From BJ22 sp021298375 (lineage in GTDB: Bacteria > Planctomycetota > Planctomycetia > Pirellulales > Pirellulaceae): a DNA stretch of 64,000 nucleotides. The position numbers and the translations under genes are program-made. Location of the stretch: NCBI GenBank assembly GCA_046343015.1, contig JBKDOL010000070.1:1-64000 (forward strand), written 5' to 3'. Below the pieces are notes generated by a model. It searched no databases. It was not told the origin of the DNA and worked only from the letters and a program-made list of their open reading frames with translations. Positions 1-8,715 of the stretch are shown here, one piece after another. Position 1 is the stretch's first letter. Each line of letters opens with the position of its first letter.

Positions 1-887
1 AATTGATTGTTGTTGCGGGTTCGCTGCTGAAAAATCCCCGCATCGACCAATTCGTGATAGCCGTTGGCCAATTCGACTCCGCGGTAGTAAAGCTCGAATC
101 GCTCGGCAACTTCTCCGGTCGAGGCGTTTCGCGTTCGCGCCAGCGCTGCTTGAGAGGCAGGCCAATCGGCAACGATAATTGGTTGCTCCTGCCCCAGGGT
201 GGATTCGACGCATTCGGTCCAGACCAGGTTCAAAAGACTATCCCGATCCCAGGTGAGAACCGACTCAGGATCCATTCCGGGTAGTCTGCCAACCGCATTG
301 CGCAATTCCGGCAGTCCGCCTCGAAGAAGCTGCTCGGCTACAGTTTCCGGCACTCTGAGGGCGGTGCTCAATCCCCGGCACCAAAGGTGTGAATAGGTTT
401 CCCGCTCACAGCCCGAGGTGCCGAAGAAGGCAGCCGCCAGCTCCTGCAGAAAACCGATTCCCTGTTCGTAGTTGGCTGCTGCGTCATACCACTCCAGCAT
501 GGTGAACTCGGGATTGTGCAATCGCCCCACTTCACCCGCGCGAAAGGCCTTGCCGATTTGGAAAATCCTCTCCGCTCCAGCGGCCAAAAGCCGCTTCATT
601 CCAAACTCGGGAGAGGTTTGCAGAAACCAGTCGCCGGCATGTTCGGGACCGAGGCCCAGTGCTGCGGCCGGGACTCGCGGCGGGTCGAGGTGTCGGTCGA
701 CGATCGTCTCCCGCAAGAGCAGCGGGGTTTCCACTTCCCAGTATTCTCGCTGCCAAAAGTAATTTCTCAGCCAACGGGTCCATTCGGCCCGCGCACGCAG
801 GTTGGCTAACTCTGCGGTGGGCCGCCAGTGGTGCGGCGGGTTCTCCGGTTGCTCGCTCACAAACAGCCCTTCCCTCGTTTCCGCCAT
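1..887 (-). CDS. epmA: EF-P lysine lysyltransferase EpmA (PoxA/GenX), 3' end missing
   Basis: This is a class II lysyl-tRNA-synthetase-like enzyme that, in known cases, attaches beta-lysine to a conserved lysine of elongation factor P in the cytoplasm. The ATG at 887 opens a frame of about 295 codons that runs off the left edge. It lacks the N-terminal anticodon-binding domain, as EpmA does. Class II motifs are visible: QTSPEFGMKRLL near residue 90, IFQIGKAFRAGE near 108, HNPEFTMLEWYDA near 124, and near the window edge a motif-3 approach with YYRGVELANGYHEL. The family is about 325 residues long, so only the last 30 or so are missing. The neighbours do not include efp or epmB, so the modification pathway cannot be confirmed here. 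The assignment is firm because the YxGxELANGxHEL stretch is typical of EpmA rather than LysS. Confidence 0.9.
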   Translation of the reverse strand, partial: MAETREGLFVSEQPENPPHHWRPTAELANLRARAEWTRWLRNYFWQREYWEVETPLLLRETIVDRHLDPPRVPAAALGLGPEHAGDWFLQTSPEFGMKRLLAAGAERIFQIGKAFRAGEVGRLHNPEFTMLEWYDAAANYEQGIGFLQELAAAFFGTSGCERETYSHLWCRGLSTALRVPETVAEQLLRGGLPELRNAVGRLPGMDPESVLTWDRDSLLNLVWTECVESTLGQEQPIIVADWPASQAALARTRNASTGEVAERFELYYRGVELANGYHELVDAGIFQQRTRNNNQ

Positions 888-917
888 TCCCTACACATCG
901 TCCACCCCGGGCTTTGA

Positions 918-958
918 CCAAAAAAAAGGGCGGGAACTGCAGGTACAGCCCACGCCCT
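918..958 (-). terminator. Rho-independent-type terminator downstream of the lipoprotein pair
   Basis: Read on the minus strand, AGGGCG and CGCCCT form a short stem closed by an inner CTG/CAG pairing, followed by eight T. It lies between the stop of the coiled-coil lipoprotein gene (1129) and the epmA start (887), separating the two transcription units. Confidence 0.6.
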
Positions 959-1128
959 GTTTCGGAAAGTTGCGACCCTGACTCGCTGAGACTTACGCCC
1001 TCAGCAACTCGCGTGTCGCTCGCCCAGCGGATATTGATTCCGCTCAGGTCTGAAATATCTTCCCGCTGGTCCCGCTTCAGGCTTGGCTGCGTCAGCCAAC
1101 CCGCTGAGGCGGCCCTTGGCTGGGTCAC

Positions 1129-1773
1129 TCATTTCGGATTTGAGGTGCCAGTCCCCAATTCCTCTTTGAGCAATTCGTCCAGTTCCGCGTCCTCCACCAC
1201 GTCTTGCTTGTCGACTTCCAGGCGGTCGTTCAGGTCCAGCACAATTTTCCGCAGCTTGATGTACTCCTCTTCGCTCATGGCGACGGTTTCGCTGATCCGC
1301 TTGCGTTCCAGTTCGGAGAGCATCGTCTCGATCGCTTTGATCGCCTGGTCGTAGTGGCCTACTTCCAATTGCAGCTTGTCGATCTCTTCCGTCCACCCCT
1401 TCAGCTCGCGGGCTGCGTACTTGAGATTGGTGTCTTCAGCGACATCCGCCGCCGACTTGACCCCTTTCTCTTTCAAGAATGCCACGGTCGCCGTTTTCCG
1501 CTCTTCGAGTCGGGCAACGGCTCGAGTTGATTTCTCGCGCTGCATTTTGAGTTCAGCCAACTTGTCGCGGAACTCCTGCTCGGAGCTGAGTGGGCGGTCC
1601 GCTTTGGCTTGGGCTTTGGGCTGAGGCCCGCACCCGGTTGCCAGGAATAGCGGGAAAGCAAGAACCAGGCCGGTCAACAAGATCGCTATTGGGCGGTGGA
1701 AGGGAAAGCCGCCGCCGAGAACCACATTCACCCCCGGCCAACCGCCGGGGTTTGCATTTTTCAATGGAATCAT
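1129..1773 (-). CDS. Coiled-coil lipoprotein, downstream partner of the pair
   Basis: A 214-residue protein of unknown function. Residues about 27-48 form a hydrophobic signal segment ending in LFLATGC, a lipobox, so the mature protein should be lipid-anchored outside the cytoplasm. The rest is highly charged and heptad-like (Glu, Lys, Leu, Gln) from about residue 60 to 200, predicting a long coiled coil. The N-terminus before the signal is longer than usual, so a GTG within the first 20 codons could be the true start. The ATG lies 5 bp after the stop of the preceding lipoprotein gene, so the two are almost certainly co-transcribed and may interact. No enzymatic motif is visible. Confidence 0.75.
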   Translation of the reverse strand: MIPLKNANPGGWPGVNVVLGGGFPFHRPIAILLTGLVLAFPLFLATGCGPQPKAQAKADRPLSSEQEFRDKLAELKMQREKSTRAVARLEERKTATVAFLKEKGVKSAADVAEDTNLKYAARELKGWTEEIDKLQLEVGHYDQAIKAIETMLSELERKRISETVAMSEEEYIKLRKIVLDLNDRLEVDKQDVVEDAELDELLKEELGTGTSNPK

Positions 1774-1778
1774 CGGTC

Positions 1779-2618
1779 TCAGTTACCCCCGCCCTTGCCG
1801 AGAATGGCATCGATCTCGCTCATTGTGGCATCGAGGTCTGAACCAGTCTCTGTCAGCAACTCATCGGCGGACATTGTCTGGTTTTGAAGTTCGCTCAACT
1901 TGGCTTCCTCAACCCGCATGGCCGTTTCCACGTCGACAAACATGTTGTCGATTTCCTTGGAGAGCGAGCTGATCTTGTCGTTGATCGAGGTGTCGTTTCC
2001 GACCATTGAGGTGGCGCTTTTGACGGCATCAATGGCCAGTTTCTTGTCCTTGATTTCGGAGATCTTCAGGTCGAGCTTGCCCAGCATGTCGGCTGCCGCC
2101 TTTTCCTGGCTGGCAAGGAAATCCGCAGACCGCTTCAGGGCATCAATGCTGGTCTGTTGGCTGCTAACCTCGCTCTCCTTGCTCTTGACCCGATTGATCA
2201 GGTCGGTTGCCATCCGGTTCAGTTCATCCGCCGAGACTTCGCGGCCATTGAGTTCGATTTTGCCGTTGGTCTTGGCCTCTTCCATTTTCGGCTGGACCCG
2301 AGCCAGACCCTGCTTGAGCTTCTCCAAGTCCTGCTTGGAAGTCTCCTGCTTTTTAGCCAGCAGTTCGAGCCGCACACCGGCATTGAATTTCTTTTCGCGA
2401 ACGACCTGCATCTCATCGGTCAGTTCGCGGCGCTTGATGTCAATCTGCTTTTCCTTGACATTGAGCTCACCCAGCACCTTGTCCAATTGGGCCAGCACCT
2501 TGTCCTTGGCCACTTCAGCTCGCGCACCGCAGCCGGCGGAACCGAGCAGTCCCAATCCCAACAGTCCGACCACAACCGGGAGGGACCATACACGCAGACA
2601 ACGACCAGACAATTTCAT
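1779..2618 (-). CDS. Long coiled-coil lipoprotein, upstream partner of the pair
   Basis: A 279-residue protein of unknown function. I chose the ATG at 2618 because it is preceded by a GAGGAG ribosome-binding site and directly opens a signal peptide (MKLSGRCLRVWSL, then a Leu/Gly-rich core) ending in GSAGC, a lipobox. The frame itself extends 17 codons further upstream. The mature part is almost entirely predicted coiled coil: KLDKVLGELNVKEKQIDIKR near the start, then repeated Lys/Glu/Leu/Ser heptads to about residue 260. The C-terminus is Asp/Glu-rich and ends GKGGGN. It heads a two-gene operon with the similar lipoprotein at 1129-1773. Periplasmic or envelope scaffolding is a guess from architecture only. 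Confidence 0.8.
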   Translation of the reverse strand: MKLSGRCLRVWSLPVVVGLLGLGLLGSAGCGARAEVAKDKVLAQLDKVLGELNVKEKQIDIKRRELTDEMQVVREKKFNAGVRLELLAKKQETSKQDLEKLKQGLARVQPKMEEAKTNGKIELNGREVSADELNRMATDLINRVKSKESEVSSQQTSIDALKRSADFLASQEKAAADMLGKLDLKISEIKDKKLAIDAVKSATSMVGNDTSINDKISSLSKEIDNMFVDVETAMRVEEAKLSELQNQTMSADELLTETGSDLDATMSEIDAILGKGGGN

Positions 2619-2909
2619 CTCCAAAACTCCTCGTGAGAAAGCGGAACGGGAACTCGGCGCCAAAGCCAAATCCGGGCAGGACCGAATTATAGATAATTCA
2701 ACCGGCCTGCAAAACGACCAGCTGCCTGAACGGGCTGCAAAATGCCCGCGGGGACCCGATGTGATGCACCCGGGGGCGGACTTTTTCCGGCAGTTAACGA
2801 TTCGCCAATCGCAGCCGGATCTTGTCGCTCCCGCAAAAAGACAGTTTCAGGAGCAGAGAATGCCCGCGGTGGGCTGGCTCCTTGCCGATTCCGCGCGATG
2901 GCGCCCGGC

Positions 2910-4475
2910 TCAACCTCTCGGCCAGATTTTCCGCAGTTGGGCATTCGCTTTCTCAATAGCCTCCTCGCGCTCCGCTTGGCTGAAATACCAATTGGTTTGG
3001 AAGGCGATGTAAGCCATTGCCAAAATCCCGCAGGCTGCGATGCCCGTCCCGGAGAGGGCCAGCAATGGCAGGAGAAAACCGGTCCACACCCCGCGGTCGT
3101 GAGGGCACCCGGTCCGTTGGTTAAACCATGCGATCAGTCCGAGCGACCCCAGGCATCCGGCCATGGTCGCACAGAGCGCTCCCCGAGCCCCGAACGTGGG
3201 AATTGTCCAACCGCCCACCAGCAAGGTCACAATCAAACCACTAGCCAATCCCAAAACGGCTAGTTTCCCCCGCTCGCGGGCCCACAGCCAGTCCTGCGAG
3301 ACGGTCATCAAGCACATCCAACTGCACCCGGCAGTTGCCAGCGGGAGCAAATCGAGTCCCTCGGCATAGCGTCCCTGAAGCAACTGTCCAAACATCAGGG
3401 GAGCCGTGCAGAGAATCAAATGGTTCACTCCGATCAAGGCCAAGGCACAGAGCTTCAGCGTCCAGTTCAGTTGCCGGCTCGCTTGTTCCGGCTCTCCTCG
3501 CACCAGGGCGGCGGAGATGAACGGCAGGAGCATGCCGCTGAGCATCGCGGCGATGTTCACCACGAGCGCGGGAAGCACTTTGGCGCTGTGCAACTGGCCG
3601 ACGGCGGCTTGCACTGCATCTGCATCGAGATGAGAAAACCAAATCAGGAGATAGCGATCCGCCAGTTCATAAGAGTTGTGCAGCAAATTGGAAAACCACC
3701 ACCAGGCGGCAAACGGGACAATGCGGACCCAGAGTTCCTTGCCGGGGAGTGGCTTCCCGCTGGCACTGATGACCGACCGGCGTTGACGCAGGTACCACCA
3801 CGCCGGGATTGCACCCAGCAGGCTGCTCAAGCCAAACGCGAGCACCGCCGCTTCGGTCCGTGCCGCCATGGCCGAGAGCAAACCGAGCCCCCCAACCAGA
3901 AAGGTGGTGCTGATTACAAATCGCATCAAACTGGCCAGCCGCACCTGCCTCAAAGCTTCAACCAGCGAGGTCAGATAATTGCACCAGGCAACGGCCAGCA
4001 GGCAGCCCGCGGTCAGCCAAATCAACTGTGGATGTCCCGATTCTCCGAGCAGCATCCAGCTGAAAAAGTCGGGCAATAAAACCATCAGGCTGGCCAAACC
4101 CAAGGTCATCGCCAGACTGATTCTCCCGATGCGGGAGAGATAACCCTGCAACTGGCCTGACTGACTGTAGTGCTCGACAAAGCGGCCAAACGTTCCCGGC
4201 AAACCGAGCACCGCCAGAGGAGCCAGCATCATCAGCCCGCCGCTGAGCAGTGAAAACTGACCAAGTTCCTCGGGCGTCATCCAGCGACAGAACAGGATGC
4301 CCCGCACGAAGCCGAGCACTCGCTGGAGCAGCGTCAGCCCCAAGGCGAACATCATCCCGGTCGCGAGCGTGTCGGAAACGATTCCCGCGGCTCGTGAGCT
4401 GGCCGACTCGACTCGCGCTGGATTGCCCGCCACAGGCAAAGGTCGTTCCTTAACTGCTGGGGGAGCGGCGGACAT
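2910..4475 (-). CDS. Wzx/MATE-like polysaccharide flippase
   Basis: A 521-residue integral membrane protein with roughly 12-14 hydrophobic segments after a polar N-terminus of about 30 residues. The pattern fits the oligosaccharide flippase (Wzx/RfbX, MOP exporter) superfamily: an N-terminal helix with RVLGFVRGILFCRW, then TPEELGQFSLLSGG, which resembles the LGPEEYGxF signature of these transporters, and a second half repeating the six-helix fold. Such proteins move lipid-linked glycans across the cytoplasmic membrane. No glycosyltransferase genes are adjacent, so the substrate is unknown. The stop lies about 290 bp before the start of the downstream lipoprotein gene, so it may be a single-gene unit. 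Confidence 0.75.
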   Translation of the reverse strand: MSAAPPAVKERPLPVAGNPARVESASSRAAGIVSDTLATGMMFALGLTLLQRVLGFVRGILFCRWMTPEELGQFSLLSGGLMMLAPLAVLGLPGTFGRFVEHYSQSGQLQGYLSRIGRISLAMTLGLASLMVLLPDFFSWMLLGESGHPQLIWLTAGCLLAVAWCNYLTSLVEALRQVRLASLMRFVISTTFLVGGLGLLSAMAARTEAAVLAFGLSSLLGAIPAWWYLRQRRSVISASGKPLPGKELWVRIVPFAAWWWFSNLLHNSYELADRYLLIWFSHLDADAVQAAVGQLHSAKVLPALVVNIAAMLSGMLLPFISAALVRGEPEQASRQLNWTLKLCALALIGVNHLILCTAPLMFGQLLQGRYAEGLDLLPLATAGCSWMCLMTVSQDWLWARERGKLAVLGLASGLIVTLLVGGWTIPTFGARGALCATMAGCLGSLGLIAWFNQRTGCPHDRGVWTGFLLPLLALSGTGIAACGILAMAYIAFQTNWYFSQAEREEAIEKANAQLRKIWPRG

Positions 4476-4989
4476 GCAGGGTGTGGCTGGGGAGGAAAGC
4501 TGGGAAGAAAGGACTCCTGAAAGTGTTGGTCATGGCAATTTCGAGCCACAGCAATGCGGGGCGAATGCCATCCAGTTTTGGCCGCGAAAAAATCCCTAAA
4601 ACATGCCAATCGTCACGATCCCTACCAGTGAAACGTGTTTTTTCGCCTCTCTGGCCGAATTGAGCGGGGAATTCGGGCGGTTCTCCCCCGGAGCCACCCG
4701 TCGGGGCGCAAGCTGGTTGAGCAACATCAGTGACCGCAAACTGGAACGATGCCTTCCAGTGCTGCACCCTCCCACGCCGCCGCATGCTTTCCTCCCTGCG
4801 TTTGCCCCGGAGTCGAGATTAATGGTCATTGTCCGGTCACATGCTGAACGGCCAACCCGCGAGACACGCCTGCAACTCGCCCTGAGAACCACTGCCAAAG
4901 AGCCGTTGGAACCTGATTGGGAGTTGTGCTTCTGCCCGGGGAATGTGACAATTCAGGCCTGCAGCCACCCGGGTCTGATCTGGAATCCT
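4476..4989. other. Divergent intergenic region with no recognised feature
   Basis: About 510 bp separate the divergently transcribed flippase and tex genes. The tex reading frame stays open back to 4603, but those 129 codons show no Tex-like sequence and the family starts at the ATG at 4990, so I treat the region as non-coding. It should hold both promoters; I could not pick a convincing pair of -35/-10 boxes. Confidence 0.5.
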
Positions 4990-7900
4990 ATGACCGAAGA
5001 TATTGTTGTCATCGCCCGCGACCTCAAACTCCCACCTGAAAAAGTCCAACATGCTGTTGAGCTGCTGGATGCCGGGAACACGATTCCGTTTATTGCGCGG
5101 TTCCGCAAGGACCAGACGGGGGGGCTCGATCCTGAACAGGTCATGGCGATCAAGCAACGCGTCGGGCAACTCCGCGCGCTGGCTGAGCGCAAGACCTTTG
5201 TACTCAAATCGATCGAGTCCCAAGGCCTGCTCAATGACACTCTGGCCAATGAAATTCGCCAGGCCTCCAGCAGCCGCCGGGTCGAAGACCTTTACTTGCC
5301 CTTCAAAGCCAAGAAGCAAACGCTTGCGCTGACGGCGCGGCAGCAAGGCCTTGAGCCTCTGGCTGAGGAGATTATTTCCGGCACCAAATCCGAATCGGAA
5401 TTGGCAGCGCGGGCGCTCGATTTTGTCCGCGTCGACAAGGGGTTGAGCAGCGTCGACGAGGTCATGAACGGCGTTGGTTATTTGATCGCCGAGAAGTTCA
5501 GCGAGCGAAGTGATGTCCGCCGCGAGTTGAGAAGGATGATTTGGGCCGCCGGTTCACTGTGCTGCAAATCGGCCCGGGCTCCAGATGCGCCGGCGAATGC
5601 CAAGCCCGCTGAAGAGAAGGCGGGCGAGGAAAAGCAGGTTGATCCAGCGGACGCGGCGTCTGCCTCGGAGATGTTGCCCGGCGAGGGGCCGGCCAACGAG
5701 CAACCGAACGCGGAGGAACATGAGGCGGCAAGTGCCAGCCTGAGCGCAGTCAGCTCGCCCGAAGCCTCAGTCGCGAGCGTCGCGATGGCAAGCCCTTCCG
5801 AACAAACAGCAGAAAACCCTGAACTCGCGCAAGAGGGGGAGCCGGAAGCGGACGGTGAGAGCGCTGACGATGGGCAGGATCCGTCGGTTGCCGGGACCGA
5901 AGCCCGCGTGGAGACCGAAGCCCGCGTGGAATTGACCTCCGCCGAAGGGGCCGAGGCGAAAGCGACTTCCACACCGGCCGGCGAATCGGCTGCTCCGGGC
6001 AAAGGCAAAGGAAGTCAGAAAAAAGCCGCCAAATCCAAGCCCACTGCCAATCCATTTGCCGACTATGAGGATTTCTCCGAGTCGCTCAAGAAGATACCCA
6101 ATCATCGAATTCTGGCAATCAATCGGGGAGAACGGGCGGGCTTGCTCAAAGCCCGGGTCAAGGCGGACCAAGCCGCACTCGAAGCCAAGCTCTTTGAAAT
6201 GCTGATTCCTGCCGAACATCCCTCGCGGGCGTTCCTGACGGTGTGCGCCCGCGATGCCTTCAGTCGAATGATCTTCCCCAGCCTGGAGCGCGAAGTCCGT
6301 CGCGAGCTGACGGAAACTGCCGAACAACATGCCCTGCGCGTCTTCTCCGAAAACCTCAAAGCGCTGTTGCTCCAGCCACCGATTCGCGGCAAGCGGATCC
6401 TGGCGGTTGACCCCGGTTACAAGAGTGGTTGTGCGGTCGCGATCCTCGATGAACAGGGCGCTGTCCTGCAAACGGAAAAATTGTTTGTGGTCGGCAATCA
6501 GGCGCGGCGCGGGGAGAACCGGGCCAAGTTCGCCGGTCTCGTCAAGCAGCATCAGGTGGCACTCGTGGCAATCGGCAATGGCACTGCCTGTCGTGAAGCC
6601 GAACAACTGGTGTCCGACGCGATCAAGCAGGATTTGGCTGACCGCCAAGTGCGGTATGTGATTGTCAACGAAGCGGGGACCAGCACCTATTCGACCAGTG
6701 AAATCGGCAGAGAGGAACTTACCAGCCTCCCCGCGGGAGCCCGCTGTGCCGTTTCGATTGGGCGGCGTCTGCTCGATCCGCTCTCGGAGTTGGTCAAGAT
6801 TTCCCCCGCCAACCTTGGCGTTGGCTTGTATCAGCACGACATCAAGGCGAAACACCTGGCCGAGTCGTTGGAGGAAGTGGTCGAGGCGTGCGTTAATCAC
6901 GTCGGCGTCAACATCAATACCGCGAGCGTTGCCCTGCTCCGGCATATCGCCGGTTTGAATCAGCTGACGGCTCGCCGCCTGCTCGAACAACGAAGCGAAC
7001 GTCCGTTCACCAACCGCCAGCAGCTTCGCGAGGTCTCCGGAATCGGCGATGCGACGTTTGTGCAGGCCGCCGGCTTCCTCCGAATCTTCGGTGGTGACCA
7101 GCCCTTGGATGAGACGGCAATTCACCCGGAAAGCTATCCGCTCGCCGAACGGATCCTCGCAAAAATCGGCTGGACCGTCGCCGATTGGGCCGAGTGGCGT
7201 CGATCGCACGAGCCCCGGCGCAATCCCGAACCAGTAGCTCCTGCGGCTCCGGTCGCGGCGGCCGAGTCGGGCGGATTGGAATCGACTGGGTCCCAGCCAA
7301 GTGCAGCGGCCGAGACAGCTTCCCTGAGCGAGAGTTCGGAAGTGGAACCCGCCGCAGTGCAAGCTCCGCAACCAGAACGGATTGCCCCAACGAATGAGGA
7401 ACGTTCGGTAGAAACGGGAGCCCCAGCGGTTTCTGGACAAGCGGAACAAGACAAGGCTGTTCCGCTTCCTGTTGCCGTTCCGCTTCCGGTTGCTGTGCGG
7501 GGAGAAGAACAGGCGGGAAGTACAACCCCGCGGCAGCCTCATCCCCTCGGCCAGTTGAACGCAGCCGACCTCGCCAAGGAGTTTCAAACGGGCGAGTTGC
7601 TGATCAAGGATATTCTTGAGGCGTTGCAACGGCCCACGCTCGACCCGCGCAACAAGAATCTTGGCCCGGTTTTCCGCAGCGGAATCATCAAGCTGGAGGA
7701 TCTGCAACCGGAAATGCGACTCGACTCCCAAATCGTGAACGTGGTCGACTTCGGAGTTTTTGTCGATGTGGGGCTGGGTTACAGCTGCCTTGTTCACGTT
7801 TCCGAACTCTCACGCGGCTTTGTCCGCGACTTGCATCAGCAGTTCGCCGTGGGCGATGTCCTGACCACCTGGGTCAAGGAGATTGACGCCCCGCGACGCA

Positions 7901-8424
7901 GGGTCAAGTTGACCGCGATTCCTCCCGGGGCCAAGAAGTTTGAGCGGCGTCGCAGGCCGGCCGAGGGTGAGGCTGGCGGAGAGAATCGGCGAGAGCGAGC
8001 CCCGCGCGGTGACCGTCCACCTCGTCCCGCCCAAGGCGGTCCGCGAGTTGAGCGGGGGGCGGTGGGGCAAAGACCGCCTCAAGGGCAACCGCGCACTGCG
8101 GGAGAGCGAGGACCCCGCGGCGCACGTGGCGAACGGCCTAATCAAGGTGCCGATCGCGGACAGCGAGGATCGCGTGGGCCACGTCCGGGATCGCCGGGTT
8201 CGCGGGCTGCAATGCCACCGACCAGTTCGGCGCCTCCCAAAATGCCCCGGCGTCCTTCGCCCGGAAAGTTCGAGAGGCGCCCTATTGAGCGGCCCTCCAA
8301 ACCCAAGCCGGTCAAGCCGATCAGCGAAGATATGCTCTCCGGTGACAAGCCGATGCGGTCCTTCTCGGACTTGGCACAATTCTTCCAGAAGAAGAAGCCT
8401 GAAGACGAGCAAACGGCGGAGTAA
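4990..8424 (+). CDS. tex: Tex-family S1 RNA-binding/transcription accessory protein with large insertions
   Basis: Tex proteins bind nucleic acid and RNA polymerase and affect transcription in the cytoplasm. The ATG at 4990 starts at the normal Tex N-terminus, giving 1144 residues against roughly 720-790 for typical Tex. In order: N-terminal helical domain (AVELLDAGNTIPFIARFRKD near residue 25), continuation with NHRILAINRGERAGLL near 370, YqgF/RNase H-like domain (RILAVDPGYKSGCAVAIL near 468), helix-hairpin-helix region (VNINTASVALLRHIAGL near 640, then ISGIGDAT-type HhH), and S1 domain (VNVVDFGVFVDVGLGYSCLV near 915). The excess length is two Ala/Glu/Ser-rich insertions, about residues 195-350 and 745-855, and an Arg/Gly/Pro-rich tail from about 980 to 1100. 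The first insertion contains a tandem EARVET repeat. The tail resembles RNA-binding RG-rich tails. Confidence 0.92.
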   Translation: MTEDIVVIARDLKLPPEKVQHAVELLDAGNTIPFIARFRKDQTGGLDPEQVMAIKQRVGQLRALAERKTFVLKSIESQGLLNDTLANEIRQASSSRRVEDLYLPFKAKKQTLALTARQQGLEPLAEEIISGTKSESELAARALDFVRVDKGLSSVDEVMNGVGYLIAEKFSERSDVRRELRRMIWAAGSLCCKSARAPDAPANAKPAEEKAGEEKQVDPADAASASEMLPGEGPANEQPNAEEHEAASASLSAVSSPEASVASVAMASPSEQTAENPELAQEGEPEADGESADDGQDPSVAGTEARVETEARVELTSAEGAEAKATSTPAGESAAPGKGKGSQKKAAKSKPTANPFADYEDFSESLKKIPNHRILAINRGERAGLLKARVKADQAALEAKLFEMLIPAEHPSRAFLTVCARDAFSRMIFPSLEREVRRELTETAEQHALRVFSENLKALLLQPPIRGKRILAVDPGYKSGCAVAILDEQGAVLQTEKLFVVGNQARRGENRAKFAGLVKQHQVALVAIGNGTACREAEQLVSDAIKQDLADRQVRYVIVNEAGTSTYSTSEIGREELTSLPAGARCAVSIGRRLLDPLSELVKISPANLGVGLYQHDIKAKHLAESLEEVVEACVNHVGVNINTASVALLRHIAGLNQLTARRLLEQRSERPFTNRQQLREVSGIGDATFVQAAGFLRIFGGDQPLDETAIHPESYPLAERILAKIGWTVADWAEWRRSHEPRRNPEPVAPAAPVAAAESGGLESTGSQPSAAAETASLSESSEVEPAAVQAPQPERIAPTNEERSVETGAPAVSGQAEQDKAVPLPVAVPLPVAVRGEEQAGSTTPRQPHPLGQLNAADLAKEFQTGELLIKDILEALQRPTLDPRNKNLGPVFRSGIIKLEDLQPEMRLDSQIVNVVDFGVFVDVGLGYSCLVHVSELSRGFVRDLHQQFAVGDVLTTWVKEIDAPRRRVKLTAIPPGAKKFERRRRPAEGEAGGENRRERAPRGDRPPRPAQGGPRVERGAVGQRPPQGQPRTAGERGPRGARGERPNQGADRGQRGSRGPRPGSPGSRAAMPPTSSAPPKMPRRPSPGKFERRPIERPSKPKPVKPISEDMLSGDKPMRSFSDLAQFFQKKKPEDEQTAE

Positions 8425-8471
8425 CTCGCGCCGTAAGGGTACCAACTGGGAGCCCTCACTTCAGGGGCTTC

Positions 8472-8547
8472 CTCTCAGGGCAATTGCAGACTCTCAGGGC
8501 AATTGCAGACTCTCAGGACAATTGCAGACTCTCAGGACAATTTCAGA
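8472..8547. repeat. Tandem repeat, 4 x 19 bp
   Basis: Four head-to-tail copies of CTCTCAGGGCAATTGCAGA start at 8472, 8491, 8510 and 8529. Copies 3 and 4 carry one and two substitutions. They lie in the 291-bp gap between the convergent tex and DUF1501 genes. I see no reading frame or terminator there. The inner CAATTG is self-complementary. Confidence 0.95.
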
Positions 8548-8715
8548 GCCCCTGCCCTCTGGCTGTCCGCACAGACCTGTTGTTTGTGCGTTCACGCCTG
8601 TGGCTGTGCGCGCAAGCTGGGGAGCGGGTCTCGCTCCGGGCGCCAGCTTGACGAAGAGCCAGCCCTGGGGACTGAGTCTGGAGATTGAGTCGGGGGCGGA
8701 GGATCTCGGTCGGTT

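Noticed and set aside
4603..4989. A longer N-terminus for Tex.
   Set aside because: The 129 upstream codons do not resemble Tex, which begins at 4990 in all known relatives.
5908..5940. Tandem duplication in tex (EARVETEARVE) as another minisatellite.
   Set aside because: It is in frame inside a low-complexity coding insertion, so ordinary protein repeat growth explains it.
5767..7797. A 676-codon open frame on the minus strand inside tex.
   Set aside because: It is an antisense shadow of GC-rich codon use; the plus-strand Tex domains are unmistakable.
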